A DNA stretch of 64,000 bases from contig CM056556.1 in assembly GCA_029721515.1 (NCBI GenBank), positions 10,188,098 through 10,252,097 on the forward strand. Direction: 5' to 3'. Under the pieces are notes generated by a model. That model had not been told where the DNA came from. It saw only the letters and a list, made by a program, of their open reading frames with translations, and made no database searches. This DNA comes from Synanceia verrucosa (Eukaryota; Chordata; Actinopteri; Perciformes; Synanceiidae). A program made the position numbers and the translations under genes. Shown here one piece after another: positions 54,801-64,000 of the stretch. Numbering within the stretch: position 1 is the first letter of the stretch; the number at the start of each line of letters is the position of its first letter.

Positions 54801-56220
54801 AGACTCAAATCTGATACAAAGCCGACACTTAACCTCTAAATGGCTTCAACACAGAGAAGAAGCACACAATCAGGCTAAACAGCATACATCCCTTTTTATT
54901 AAAGACATTGAACAAAGTGGGTTAATGCCAGAGTTTATGTATTGTTTTATTGTTTCTTCTAGACTCTGTCGTCTAAAAAAGAAGGCCCAAGGAGAAGTGA
55001 ATGCGACGGCCATCTCCAATCTGCTGCCTTTCATGGAGTACGAGCTGCACACTCAGCTGATGAACAAGCTGAAGCTGCGGAGCATGAATGCTCTTTTTGG
55101 CTTACACATACAGATCAGTGTTGGAGAGAATATGCTCCTGGGTCTGGCTGTAGGTTGACATGTTAGGTTATAATGGAGCTTAATTAGCATGTGTTTGCTG
55201 CAACTCCTTAAAATGTGTGTGTGTTCAGTCTGCTACAGGAGTTTATCTGACAGCTCTGCCGGCACCAGGTGGCATCCAGATTGCAGGGAAGACTCCTGGT
55301 GACCTAAGCAATGAGCACCACATCCTCACCATCCAGAAGAGGATCAATGACACCATAGCCAAGAACAAAGAGCTCTATCAAATAAATCCTCAGGTGAGAC
55401 ACACAACACTGGCAGGGATGAGCTTTGTGATTAAGTCTGCAAATTCCCCAGTATTATGCCAGGTTTGAACTACAGTCTTTCATTCAGCACTACAGTAGCC
55501 AGGGCGTCATGTGGGTGTTAGCTCACAACTCATGACATAGTCAGTGTGAAAGCATTTAACACAAAAGTAAATACGGTGAATAGAAAACTTTGTGAACCAA
55601 TTTACATAACAAGGATTAAAATGGGGTTGTTCAGATATGGTGGAAATGGAGCATTTACGCTGATAAATCTTTATGTTATTATTACTAATTTACCTGTATT
55701 ATTTTATGTGGTCATGTGGTTTTGATTTTTAGGTCAGATGTCAGAATAATACAATTTATAGCTATTAACTCTTTGAGTGCCAGTCATTTTATACAGCAGA
55801 AAGTGCCTTGTGACAGCATTTTTTGCCCATTTTGAGTCATATTTCAAGACCCACAGAATTTTTTTGTACTATGTCTCTGAAAACACTGAAGAGTTCAAAT
55901 GAAAGAAGAGACTCTCTATTTCATCATGAAAAAATGTTTTTACCTTGTTCCATTCTTGGTTTTTCAGAGATAGAGGCCACTCCCTCCAACACTTTTTGTC
56001 CAGAATCTGTCTGTTTTGCTCTCTAATCGCGATCGTCTCGACTTCCTGCTTTGAGCTCCATGGCATCTCTTTATGCTCTGACTACATCTCCCAGAAACAC
56101 CAACATTACTCACAGGCTGCGGGACACCGTGATTTGCGACCTGCTGCTGAAAAAACAGCGTTGCATTTCAAATGACATTGAAATACATTATTGGCACTCA
56201 AAGAGTTAAATATTTAGGCC

Positions 56221-56258
<38 letters not shown>

Positions 56259-59252
56259 TCTGTTCTTTGTGAATCATGATAAAATTTCCCCTCTTGTCTT
56301 TTTCTGGTCATTAAAGAAAATATTTGCCCTGGACCCTGAGATGTTCTGCGGCATAAACATGGTACTGAGCACGGCAACTTTTAGCTGTGAGACACAGCAA
56401 AGCATGACAAATTTTTCACTATATTAATCACAATACTACACCACTTTTGCTATATATAACTGCTTTTAACTGGGGACGTTTGGGAGCAGGAAGATGTGAA
56501 ACTCACACCAGAGTCACCTCTTGAGGGCAAACCACTGTAGACTCATTAATTTATTTGGATTCTGATCCTCTACCCTGCCCATTCACACTCTCACCTGTGT
56601 GTTTTTATTGTGTGTGTGTGTGTGTATTTGCCCTACTCCTTACTCTTCCCATATCTATATTCAGATTAACATTAGCCGTGTGTGAGGGTAACGGTGCACT
56701 ACAGCTCACTGGGTACCTGAGTGAGTGTGAGCATGTGGTTTGTTATTAACATAGACTTTCTGCTGGCTGCACAGTCTGGGTTCATGTGAGATGCAGATGG
56801 GCTGCTGCTGTGCCATTCTGGTGTTCACTTTGATGTCCCGTCTGCTCGGGTTTGGTGTCCTTTTCACTTGCAGGAGCTGACGGAGGAGGTGGTGGGTTCT
56901 CCGATTCCTGAGCCGAGGCAACGATCCAGACTTTTCCGTTCCCACTCAGAAAGCTCAGATGAACTGTCAGAACTGGACCTCTCCCATGGCAAGAAGGATG
57001 CCTTTGTCTTAGAGGTGTGTATGCCTGTTCAAATAAATACATTTTCTGCAACTAATTCCATGGACAAGTGTAACTCTTCATTTCCACAGATTGATGACAC
57101 TGATGCTGTGGAGGACATTCACTCCCTCCTCACTGATGCCCCTCCTCCCCCAGGTACGTTCTATCTACTCATTCCACAGTGATTGCAGTGCTTCATTGTG
57201 CAGTGCACATGCTCATTCTGTTACCTCCTGATTGGGTCGAGGCTCTAACAACTGTCATTATCTCATGATATCCTCAGGCTTCTACAGCTGCAACACTGAG
57301 GTCATGCCTGGGATTTACAACTGGACTTCAGGAGTTCAGGTTACTCTTCATAATACAGTGTTACATGCTTCATAGATTTCAGCAGTTCTCACCAATATTT
57401 GGGGTGGCCTTTTTCATGAACGTACATAGTGTCATATTGCACATTTTGTAACTGTAATCTAGGAAATTAAGCTTTTTTTGTCTCTTTTGTTAGTTTATGC
57501 TGTGTGTTTCTGTTGCTGTTTTGCAGATGTTTACATCAGTGAGGATCTTTAGGTTGAGTAATGCCAATCTTACTAACCAAGGTTTGAACAAGATCTTCAC
57601 TGACCTATGTGAGAATCTCCTGAAGGTAAGAAACCACGATAGATCACTTTGTAATTATGAGGCACCATGCTTATTCTTTATACTGGGCATGCTGCCCACT
57701 GTTTATACTCATACTTGCAGTGGTTGTGTTTTGAATAAGGAGTTACAAGTCAGTTCATTGTCTTTGTTTCAGAGTTTTTACTTCAAGTTGCGTTCTATGA
57801 TCCCCTGCTGTCTGTGTCAGCTCAACTTTGCTGTAGCAGTGCCAGAAGAAGAACTCATACAGGTGAGAAGTGAAACTGCAAACAAATCAGAATTAATAAG
57901 TCAAATGAAAAAAAATCATAGATGTACAAATGTACCTCTGTCTGCCTTCCCCTCAGGTTGCAGTGACAGCTGTTGCCATGACGTTTGACAAAGACCAGGC
58001 TCAGGAGAAGCCAGCAGACAAGCCCATCACCAAAGGTGTGTCTGGTTAAAGGATGTTATTCTTCATGGTCTTGGGGATGTTTTGAATGTTCTGTAGTTAC
58101 ATTTTGTCGCACAGCCATTAATATCTGCACCATAGCTTCACTCAGTTTTTGGATCTGTGGCTCCAGTTGTAGGTCTGCTCAAATGTAAGAACTCACATCT
58201 TTGACAGCACAGAGGTTTTAGTACATCACACTCGTTTTCCATCGCACCACAGGGTGAAACTACATTTTCAAATGTACAAATAATCATTAATAGTCATCAC
58301 CGTAGTTGCTTGTAAAAAGGAAGTAAATTAGAATTTGCATATAATGTGTTGTCATTTGTTGTTAGTCAAGTTAATGGTTTGTAAGTTACAATTTTTTATG
58401 TAATTCGGTAAGCCATCTGTGTCTTTGTAACAGTTTAATTTTAAAGCTGTGTCTCTGAGAATAGCTGCACCTTGATCCCATAATCATGTAGTTTCCTGGC
58501 TAATATAGGCTAATATTGATATTCTCCAAACCAGGCACAAAAAGACTTTTAGGACTTTGTCTTAGTAATAGTGAAGTAGGAATGATTCTTTTTTTTTTTT
58601 TAAGACCATCGGGCTTGAAACACTGTTAACGCATTTAAGAAATGTTGCTTCTGTGTGCTTCCTTTTAAGGGGGCAGTGAGATTGAAGAGCAGTTACAGTT
58701 TCCCTTGGAGTTATGTGCAGACTCGACATCTGCCCACACTCAGCCATCATCCAAAATCTCAGGTAGCTTTTAATCTTATCATTTTTTTATTGCTCCCCGA
58801 TCTCCTCCTCTGCCCTGCTTCACTGACAGGCATTACCCATCTCCTCCACTAACAATTTTAGGTACAGTCTTTTTACTCACGCCAGTTGCAAAACTCTGCC
58901 AAAATCAGCTGGTTATGGTTTGTTCACCAGGTAAATAAACAGTGATGTGATTTAGTCCATTGTGTTCGGTTTTGATGTGAGCTTAGATGACTGTGTGTTG
59001 TTGCTTTGATGAGACGTCATGCTCCTAAAACAGCATAGCTTACGTTTCGTTCACGTGAACACGGTAATCAGAGCAAGCAGCTAGCTCCCTCTATAGCGCT
59101 AGTAACTCCTATAGGTGGAGCATTTCGATGTACTAAACGTCAAGATTGAGGAGGTGAAAGCTAAGTAACACATGCTGTGTAAGTCTCACAGCAGGGGACT
59201 GATCCTGAAGCCTTTTAATTCCCTGCCAAGTGTAAAGATAGACTCTGATGTC

Positions 59253-59293
<41 letters not shown>

Positions 59294-59558
59294 CAGGTGT
59301 CCCAGAGAGTACCAACGTTTCATCCAGAGGTGAGCCCCCTTCCCCTGCATCTCTCCCTGCTACCGAAACTACTACACTGCCCTGTTTTGACTTTTCATCC
59401 TTTTGTCTTGGACAGAGTTATCCTGCACCACCCCCAAACCTCATCCACTTTTGTTCTTTTCTGTTCGTTTTTTGTGTCCTGTTTTTTTTTTTTTTTTTTA
59501 ATTTTTTTTTCTCTCTTGTTGTCACTGTTGTTGCGTTTCTGTATGTTCGGGTGTGGGC

Positions 59559-59592
<34 letters not shown>

Positions 59593-61960
59593 TGTGTGTG
59601 TGTGTGCGTGTTTTCTCCAGCTGCCTCCGTTGATTACGGTTCCTTTGCAGACAGATGCAGCACCTGGCTAGAGCTGCTTAGGCTGAAAGCTCACACCATA
59701 AGACGAGGATCAGTTAAGACAAGTAGGAGGACACAGTCTCTAGCACACTCTGGTGATCATACCCTCAAATACAGAACACCGTTCACAAGCAATTCCCCAC
59801 ACACACACACACACACACACAAATACACACAAGTGCTTGCAAACACTCACACACCCCTCCATGCATGTCGCTGGGGGGCGGAGCATCGTAAATCAAGCAC
59901 CAGCTTTTACGCTAGAGTGTGAACGTTGAGGCACCGCCCCTCAGAGGGATCCACAATCAGCAGCTTGGCTTTGAAATGCCTATAGCCGTGGCAACCATGA
60001 TGACAAATTAACAAGTATTTAGTTTTTTTTGCATTCAGCGTGCTTGTACTTGTCCAGATCTGTAAGGGTTAGATGGTTCGCAACAATTTGATGACAATTA
60101 CTGAAAGAATTCTTCTGATTTTTCTCTGCATCTGCATTCATGATTGTACTGAAGCTAGAAGAGATCACATGGTTTGGGGATATGTTACATACATATAAAT
60201 TTATACATATAAAATGTGGTAGAGATGAAGGTGGGGGGGGCAATACTTCTCTGCAAGACCAGCTGGTATGATTTTCAGTCCTGTGCACAGTAAGTGAATT
60301 ACAACCTATTGTGTGGCTCTGAAGGTTCCTGGTTTGATGGGTGTAAGCCACGTCAGGAAAATTTGCAGTAAGATGATGGAGCATCTTTCACACTCTGGCT
60401 CGTGTACCTGTGCCCGGCTCAGCTCATAGCTGTCTCTGTCTTTTCCATTTCTCAAACTTCTTTCATATATGCAGAGCTAAATATTCTCTCATGTACTTCA
60501 CTGTACTGCAGATACTGTATGGACACATGTAAACATACACAGCTGTGCCCAGGTCTGTCTGTCTGTCTGCAGACACTGTTTAACTGTCTCGTCTGTTTGC
60601 TTCAACTGCATGATATGCATGGCAGCGCTTGCTTTCCAAGTGATTGTCATGGCACCACACATCCACACCACTGTATGCCAAGTCGCAATTGTTTGGAACA
60701 CACACAGACAAACAACAGACACTCTCACAGATAAGTGCACACGTCTGTTTCTCCTGCTGTGAAAACAGTTGGATTTTTGCACGTACATTCCACATTCACA
60801 TTTCTTTCTGCTTTAAAGTTCATTATCTCTTTCATTTTTCACCTTTTTTTTTGTTTTCTGTTGTCTCCATTACCTTTCATCTCCCCCTTCCCTCCTCTTG
60901 TTTCTTCTCACATCTCCTTCTTTTGGACCTCTACCTGCTCTCTCTGAACCTGCAGTCTCATCTTTGGAGCGCTGCAGTCCGCTGCCTGAGGGGCGTTCAC
61001 GCTCGCTACGCTCCAACCGCTCGTTCGGGGGTAGTTCCGTCACCGTGGTGAAGATGACGCCGCTCTCCTTCCTCCCAGGGACACGCATCATTAAATACCT
61101 CGGAATCATTAACATGTTTTTTATCAGAGAGACGACATCATTGCGGGAGGTAAGACCGCAGCATGAACAGGCTCTAGGATCTTGTGTACTCATACATGTA
61201 TGCATGAAATATGTGTGTTTGTGTTTTGCAGGAGGGTGGTGTCAGTGGCTTCCTCCATTCGTTCATAGCAGAGGTGTTTGCGATGGTTCGAGCCCATGTC
61301 GCTGCCCTGGGTGGCAATGCAGTGGTGTCCTACAGTATGAAAGAGTGTGTGTTAATGGAAAATCCAAATAAGAACCAGGTACACACACACACACACACAC
61401 ACTATTTAGGTGCCATCCACACAACAAAGGAATTCTGTGAATCCGACAAACTTTAATACAGATTCCACCTTGCGTACAGACGGTACAACGGTATTTTCTG
61501 ACAACGGGTTCCAGAGTGAGATCTGATAATGCCATTTCGTAGTTGCAGTGTGTATCCGGTGTTGTTGCTAACGATGATGTCACATCATCTTGCAGCGCCA
61601 CCTATCAGAGTGGCATATGTATTACATCCTTGTCACTCGTTATCGGGTTGCCATGTAGATGGAAATACTTCCGACAACGTCGCGACAAGCGTTATCGTGT
61701 GAATGAAGCCTTATTTACCTGCTACGGTCCATTCATACATGAAATCACAGAGACTAATCTTTGCGTCCTCACACATCACAGCTTTTAGTGTACTTATGGT
61801 TTGATTTTTTTTTTTGTCTTTGTTCCCCCTCAAGGCTCAGTGTCTCATTAATGTGAGTGGCGATGCCGTCATCTGTGTTAGGGAAGCAGACCAGGAGCCC
61901 ACTCCCTCAGCGACAGTTATTGGACAGATCTACCCTAGTGGAACAGATGTGGCTACATGA
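40888..61960 (+). CDS. c2cd5: C2CD5 (CDP138), C2-domain phosphoprotein, complete
   Basis: In mammals this is a Ca2+-dependent membrane-binding Akt substrate that promotes GLUT4 vesicle fusion after insulin. Core exons: 40888-40977, 41121-41207, 41343-41514, 41610-41705, 42069-42224, 42341-42578, 44742-44902, 47531-47619, 49287-49395, 53737-53851, 54000-54098, 54212-54323, 54443-54522, 54963-55149, 55229-55393, 56874-57014, 57090-57153, 57278-57339, 57527-57625, 57773-57862, 57957-58035, 58670-58762, 60956-61149, 61232-61378 and 61835-61960. Phases agree throughout, giving about 957 residues without optional exons. The N-terminal C2 domain (about 1-110) keeps the Ca2+ ligands D19, D26, D76, D78 and D84 (MDRASDLTDAF, LDHDTYSAND). 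A Ser/Pro-rich linker includes KPCSRQSSSSDTDLSLTPKT. A Cys cluster CGFCHIPYDE...CYHCRRQK (exon 54212) looks metal-binding. Two related segments, LKVLEMGGNAVVGYLQCF and VRAHVAALGGNAVVSYSM, flank the long middle. Introns carry a Tc1 copy and two MITEs. Confidence 0.96.
43955..44070 (+). other. c2cd5: Probable alternative c2cd5 exon, mutually exclusive with 44742-44902
   Basis: It is bounded by an acceptor (GGCCCAG) and a donor (ACTG then GTACGC). Entered from exon 42341-42578 it reads open as E-SPLAHGCRSTHN...SVSVPTLIFTG, rich in Ser, His and Thr. It enters after two codon bases and leaves after one, exactly like exon 44742-44902. Joining both in one mRNA would shift the frame. Confidence 0.6.
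44625..44725. repeat. (CA)n followed by (TG)n next to a c2cd5 acceptor
   Basis: About 24 CA units (44625-44672) are followed 25 bp later by an imperfect TG run (44697-44725), which ends about 15 bp before the acceptor of exon 44742. In RNA the two tracts are complementary and could pair. Confidence 0.9.
45835..46282. mobile_element. TTAA-flanked MITE, copy C
   Basis: The left end is TTAACTCTTTGAGTGCCAG. The right end is GGCACTCAAAGAGTTTA, where the terminal TTAA has mutated to TTTA. Length is about 448 bp. The interior matches copies A and D (CACTAATTGCGATCGTC, ACTCACAGGCTGCGGGAGA). It lies in a c2cd5 intron. Confidence 0.85.
46292..46345. repeat. Fragment of a TTAACGC-type interspersed repeat
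   Basis: AGGGTTGTCGAAGTTAACAC and CGTGATTAATCCGAGTTAAT resemble the sequences flanking the Tc1 copy at 50640 and 51650, suggesting a shared low-complexity repeat family. It starts 10 bp after MITE copy C. Confidence 0.5.
46892..47110 (+). other. c2cd5: Probable in-frame cassette exon of c2cd5 (73 codons)
   Basis: A pyrimidine-rich acceptor (CTGCTGGATAG) precedes 219 bp that are open in the only phase that fits (enter 1, leave 1), followed by a GTATAG donor. The peptide is Ser/Thr/Pro-rich and ends SVSFTEDLLLAASG. It sits between exons 44742-44902 and 47531-47619. I do not recall this segment in mammalian isoforms. Confidence 0.5.
48754..48823. repeat. (TG)n microsatellite in a c2cd5 intron
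   Basis: About 35 TG units with one CG interruption near the end. A shorter TG run lies at 48300-48325. Confidence 0.95.
50640..51690. repeat. Outer repeat split by a Tc1 insertion
   Basis: Left flank TAGGGCTGTTGGAATTAACG (50640-50670) and right flank GATTGTCAAAATTAGCAC...AATGCGTTAACATGGATTAA (about 51570-51680) look like two halves of one TTAACGC-rich repeat, separated by the transposon listed next. The exact ends are unclear. Confidence 0.5.
50672..51562 (+). pseudogene. Tc1-family transposase, 5'-truncated and disabled by one stop and one frameshift
   Basis: This would be a DDE-type cut-and-paste transposase. Reading begins inside the DNA-binding region (RRGRQLSAESIATDLQ, SSRTVHRELH; 50678 on) and reaches VLWSDES, which holds the first catalytic Asp. 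A TGA at about 50952 stands where Arg is normal (SDV-stop-VWVWG). A deletion near 51000, in the SDC...VKFGGG region, shifts the frame. The second frame is then open to a stop at 51477 through VKFGGGVIMVWGCFSG, FQHDCAPVHKA (second Asp) and QSPDLNPIEHLWDELEQ (third acidic residue). A right terminal end with AAATACTTTCGGCAATGTAG lies at about 51541-51560. No left terminal repeat is visible. It lies sense within a c2cd5 intron. Confidence 0.9.
51971..52024 (+). other. c2cd5: Probable 54-bp cassette exon of c2cd5
   Basis: The acceptor is TCTGGCCCAG and the donor GTATTT. It is 18 codons, phase 1 to 1, reading ALGNTRSYKLLDWNSVTA. It fits in frame between exons 49287-49395 and 53737-53851. The preceding pyrimidine tract is strong (CTCTTCTTTTCTTTTTCTCT). 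Confidence 0.65.
55765..56209. mobile_element. TTAA-flanked MITE, copy D
   Basis: This copy is 445 bp, with TTAACTCTTTGAGTGCCAG on the left and TTGGCACTCAAAGAGTTAA on the right. The TTAA targets and inverted ends are intact. The interior matches copies A and C. It is non-coding and lies in a c2cd5 intron. Confidence 0.88.
56222..56258. repeat. (GT)n microsatellite directly after MITE copy D
   Basis: About 18 GT units begin 12 bp beyond the MITE end. Confidence 0.95.
59257..59292. repeat. (TG)n abutting the acceptor of cassette exon 59297
   Basis: Eighteen TG units run directly into the acceptor TGACAG, so the usual pyrimidine tract is replaced by TG repeat. Confidence 0.95.
59297..59329 (+). 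other. c2cd5: Probable 33-bp cassette exon of c2cd5
   Basis: A TG repeat ends in TGACAG, then 11 codons (about GVPESTNVSSR) lead to an AGAG/GTGAGC donor. It is phase 1 to 1, so including or skipping it keeps the frame. Its small size and repeat-adjacent acceptor suggest regulated use. Confidence 0.55.
59559..59610. repeat. (TG)n just upstream of the acceptor of cassette exon 59621
   Basis: An imperfect TG run with TTTG interruptions is followed by TTTTCTCCAG and the exon. Confidence 0.95.
59621..59722 (+). other. c2cd5: Probable 102-bp cassette exon of c2cd5
   Basis: The acceptor TTTTCTCCAG and donor GTAGGA bound 34 codons, phase 1 to 1, reading ASVDYGSFADRCSTW and IRRGSVKT. RRGSVK is a basophilic-kinase-type site (RRxS). 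A segment of this kind is known from vertebrate C2CD5 isoforms, as I recall. Confidence 0.7.
61380..61402. repeat. (CA)n tract at a c2cd5 splice donor
   Basis: The donor of exon 61232-61378 is GTACACAC..., so the intron opens directly with about 11 CA units. Confidence 0.9.
61406..61713. mobile_element. hAT-like MITE in the last c2cd5 intron (relative of 35153-35587)
   Basis: The left end TTAGGTGCCATCCACACAAC and the right end TATCGTGTGAATGAAGCCTTA are imperfect inverted repeats. It shares GGAATTCTGTGAATCC, TGTTGTTGCTAACGATG and AATACTTCCGACAACGTCGC with the troponin I intron copy, less about 120 bp of interior. Confidence 0.75.
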
Positions 61961-63420
61961 CGGTGAAACACAGAGCCTCACTTTGTCTGCAGGACACACA
62001 ATCTGAGTGAACACACACTCTGAGTCTAGCCATCCAAATATGAGTCATTTCTATCTGCCTTAAATGTCTTTAAAAGAGCCAAAGGTTTGGACACAGGCAG
62101 TAGAGAAGTTCTTAGACATTCGCTCAAAAACATGCAGTCTGGATTAATGTAGAATGTTTCTCTCAGTTTTTCTATGTTTAAAGGCAGTTGTTTTGCAGGA
62201 GATATTGATGTAGCACTTATATAATAAGTTAATCTGAGTGTTTCTGAACAGTAGCAAAAGGACTCCTCGGCATCTGATTTTATTTCATCCGTCCATATTG
62301 GGGTCACACAAAGCTAAAATATGTTGGCCATTCCTTTGTGTGTGGGTGCAATTGACGCTTGAGGCAGCTATGAATATTTGTCCATTCACAGCTCAGAAAT
62401 GGCCACGCCAAAAGGGACACAGTTGTTCACCATCAGATAATTTGAAAAGGTCAAATTCTCAGTGTTAGGCTCTGTTTTGAATAAGTTGTAGGTTCTGTTA
62501 ATTTCAGAGTGACCACCTCTTCTTCAGAATAGAAATTCTCGCGAGAATTTTTTGAAGCTATAATCGAAACAACCCTGTAATGCCATTATGTTAATAATTA
62601 TTTAATTGTGAATTGTCCAGTTTAAATATCTAAATTAGATTTTGTATTGATTTTGCAGATTGATCTTCTTAATCACTGTCACAGTATTGCTCGCTGGCAG
62701 CATCCTACAGAAAATCAAATTTCTTCAGAAAGTGTTTAATAAAGATGTCATTGTCCTCGGTGGCATATGCACATATTTTTGTAGGACAAGAGTTTTCCTT
62801 TTAGGCCATATATCACTGATTATTCCAATCAATTTTAAGAAATGAAAACTATTACTGTAGAATTTGTGTACACCTTGTATTCACATACATCAGGAGGGAG
62901 AGGGCAAATGGACATAACTTGGCACCAGGGATGTTTTATAGTTTTTGAGATTGTTTTGACTGTTGTTACACCTTTAGCGGTGTGTACTGAAGCAACTCAG
63001 ATGTATAATCAGTTCCTCTTTTCGATGCTTATCGCTGTTGGTGTCAGATTTCACATACTTTTGTCAGACTTCATCACTGTTGCTTTGGCACTCTTTCCTG
63101 TATAATAAACCTACTACTGTCCATATTCAACATTTTTGTCCAATGCTGGAAAAAAAAAACATAAAAAATACACTGTGTAAATGCTCTCAAAAATCACATT
63201 TTAGTATTTTCATTTTACTGTGCAATTAATTCCTGATGTTATGACTCTGTGTCAGAGAGTTAGTGGTACTCTAATCTGTTGGTGTTATCAGTTTCATTTG
63301 TCTAAAACTTGAATGTACATAATTAGATGCTCTCTAACTAGCAGCATGCAGACCCCTTTTTCTTTGCCATAAATCTGGATGCTCGTCTAGTTAAGTTTTG
63401 CACAATAAACTGAGTCAAAT
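61961..63420 (+). other. c2cd5: 3' untranslated region of c2cd5
   Basis: About 1.45 kb of AT-rich, non-coding DNA follows the stop. AATAAA at 63404-63409 is followed by a G/T-containing stretch, making a plausible cleavage site near 63425. Earlier AATAAA-type hexamers at about 62738 and 63106 could give shorter ends. Confidence 0.65.
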
Positions 63421-63688
63421 CAAGATGCGCCTGTTTGATCACCATTTTTTTTTTTATAAAAGCACATTTTGTTTCAGGAATATTGTAGAAAAAGTCTGTA
63501 ATACTGTTTGCACACTGCTACATGTTTTATCCGATGTGACGTGAATGCAGCGTCACGTTGAAATGAACTGCAGCGACATCTTGAGGCCGCTTGGGTGAAC
63601 TTCTTATCAACCGTTCTACGTGTCCCCGGGAAAAGAGACTAAATCCCGTCTGGTACTTCAGGAGCAGGCAGCGGCAGCTCGGCCAGAC
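63421..63688 (+). promoter_or_regulatory. lmf2: Putative promoter and 5' UTR of the lmf2-like gene
   Basis: The 270 bp before the ATG contain TGACGTGA at 63537-63544 and, inverted, CGTCACG at 63551-63557, giving a GTGACG...CGTCAC palindrome. TGACGTG[G/A] is the known XBP1/ATF6-type unfolded-protein-response element and is also a CRE-like site. GC content rises toward the start codon and no TATA box is seen. Confidence 0.45.
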
Positions 63689-63782
63689 ATGGCGGAAATC
63701 ATCGTGCCACGGCGCATGTTCCTCTGGAGCATGGCGATCATCTACCTGGCTGCTTTCGTGTCCCTCTACGTGCAGATACCAG
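63689..63782 (+). CDS. lmf2: Lipase maturation factor 2-like, first exon (partial, runs off right edge)
   Basis: The first coding exon is 94 bp and ends in a consensus donor (CCAG/GTAAGA). It reads MAEIIVPRRMFLWSMA, then IIYLAAFVSLYVQIP. A short basic N terminus is followed by one hydrophobic membrane segment (about residues 11-27) and a Q-I-P-G boundary. As I recall, LMF2 proteins begin the same way, with P-R-x-x-F-L-x-x-x-A, then AFxSLYxQIPG. These are multi-pass ER membrane proteins related to LMF1, which is needed for folding of secreted lipases. Only 31 residues are visible, so identity is provisional. The start is preceded by GCCAGAC and is the first ATG in this frame near the GC-rich promoter. 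Confidence 0.65.
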
Positions 63783-64000
63783 GTAAGACTCTGCTAACTG
63801 AGGAAGCTAGCTCCCTTCACTCACTACCACTGGTGAGTGTTAGCCTGCTAGCTGGGCAGCTTGTCTTCCTGTGAAGAACTTTCTACGAGTCAGAAAGGTT
63901 TACCTGCTCCTACTGACTTTACGAGCTAACAGCTGCTGAGGAGACCCAACCTGGTGTGAAGTTGCACACGCTGTAGTCATGTTTTGTACTACATTACCCA
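63783..64000 (+). other. Start of intron 1 of the lmf2-like gene
   Basis: It opens with GTAAGA and continues with stop-containing, repeat-poor DNA to the window edge. Confidence 0.6.

Noticed and set aside
54775..54960. ORF upstream of the c2cd5 exon at 54963
   Set aside because: It is intronic read-through. The acceptor TTCTAG at 54962 and conservation of the protein begin only at 54963.
59248..59922. A 224-codon ORF crossing the end of c2cd5
   Set aside because: It joins two real small exons by reading through a TG repeat and intron. Consensus splice sites inside it and phase agreement show the exons are separate.

Overview
This window is a piece of a ray-finned fish (teleost) nuclear chromosome. 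The evidence is intron-rich genes with GT-AG splicing, vertebrate-specific proteins, and a dense load of Tc1-like, MITE-like and tRNA-derived repeats of types familiar from spiny-rayed fishes. The species cannot be named from the sequence alone. No bacterial, viral or CRISPR content was seen. All gene models below were spliced by hand from the bases, with reading phase checked across each intron. Gene identity rests on remembered family motifs, not on a search.

Layout, left to right. (1) 87-3351, minus: the N-terminal half of ddx11, an Fe-S cluster DNA helicase that runs off the left edge. (2) 4574-8977, plus: complete fkbp4 (FKBP52), 11 coding exons and 455 codons, head-to-head with ddx11 across 1.2 kb that probably holds a shared promoter. 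(3) 10.0-13.05 kb: a transposon graveyard. (4) 13816-29646, plus: complete b4galnt3, 19 coding exons and about 859 residues, with introns full of DNA transposons and a 0.4 kb AT array. (5) 30757-33140: a tandemly repeated 770-bp unit. (6) 34366-36882, minus: a complete 189-residue skeletal-type troponin I gene with a TATA promoter and two E-boxes near 37.3 kb. (7) 40888-61960, plus: complete c2cd5 (CDP138), with a long run of constitutive exons and at least five probable alternative exons. (8) 63689 onward, plus: the first coding exon of what looks like lmf2, running off the right edge.

The genes do not form a functional pathway. They cover cohesion and DNA repair, Hsp90 co-chaperoning, Golgi glycosylation, muscle regulation, membrane traffic (GLUT4 vesicles), and lipase maturation in the ER. 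Their grouping is chromosomal: several have human relatives on 12p (FKBP4, B4GALNT3, C2CD5, DDX11), so the block looks like conserved synteny.

The most interesting material is structural. A four-copy TTAA-flanked MITE family has ends reading TTAACTCTTTGAGTGCCA. The troponin I intron holds a minisatellite that appears to be made of copies of its own 5' splice site, with two MITEs inserted in it. In c2cd5, a pair of exons is forced by reading phase to be mutually exclusive, and several alternative exons have TG repeats against their acceptors. A Tc1 transposase copy inside c2cd5 is disabled by only one visible stop and one frameshift. I found no clearly undescribed gene system.
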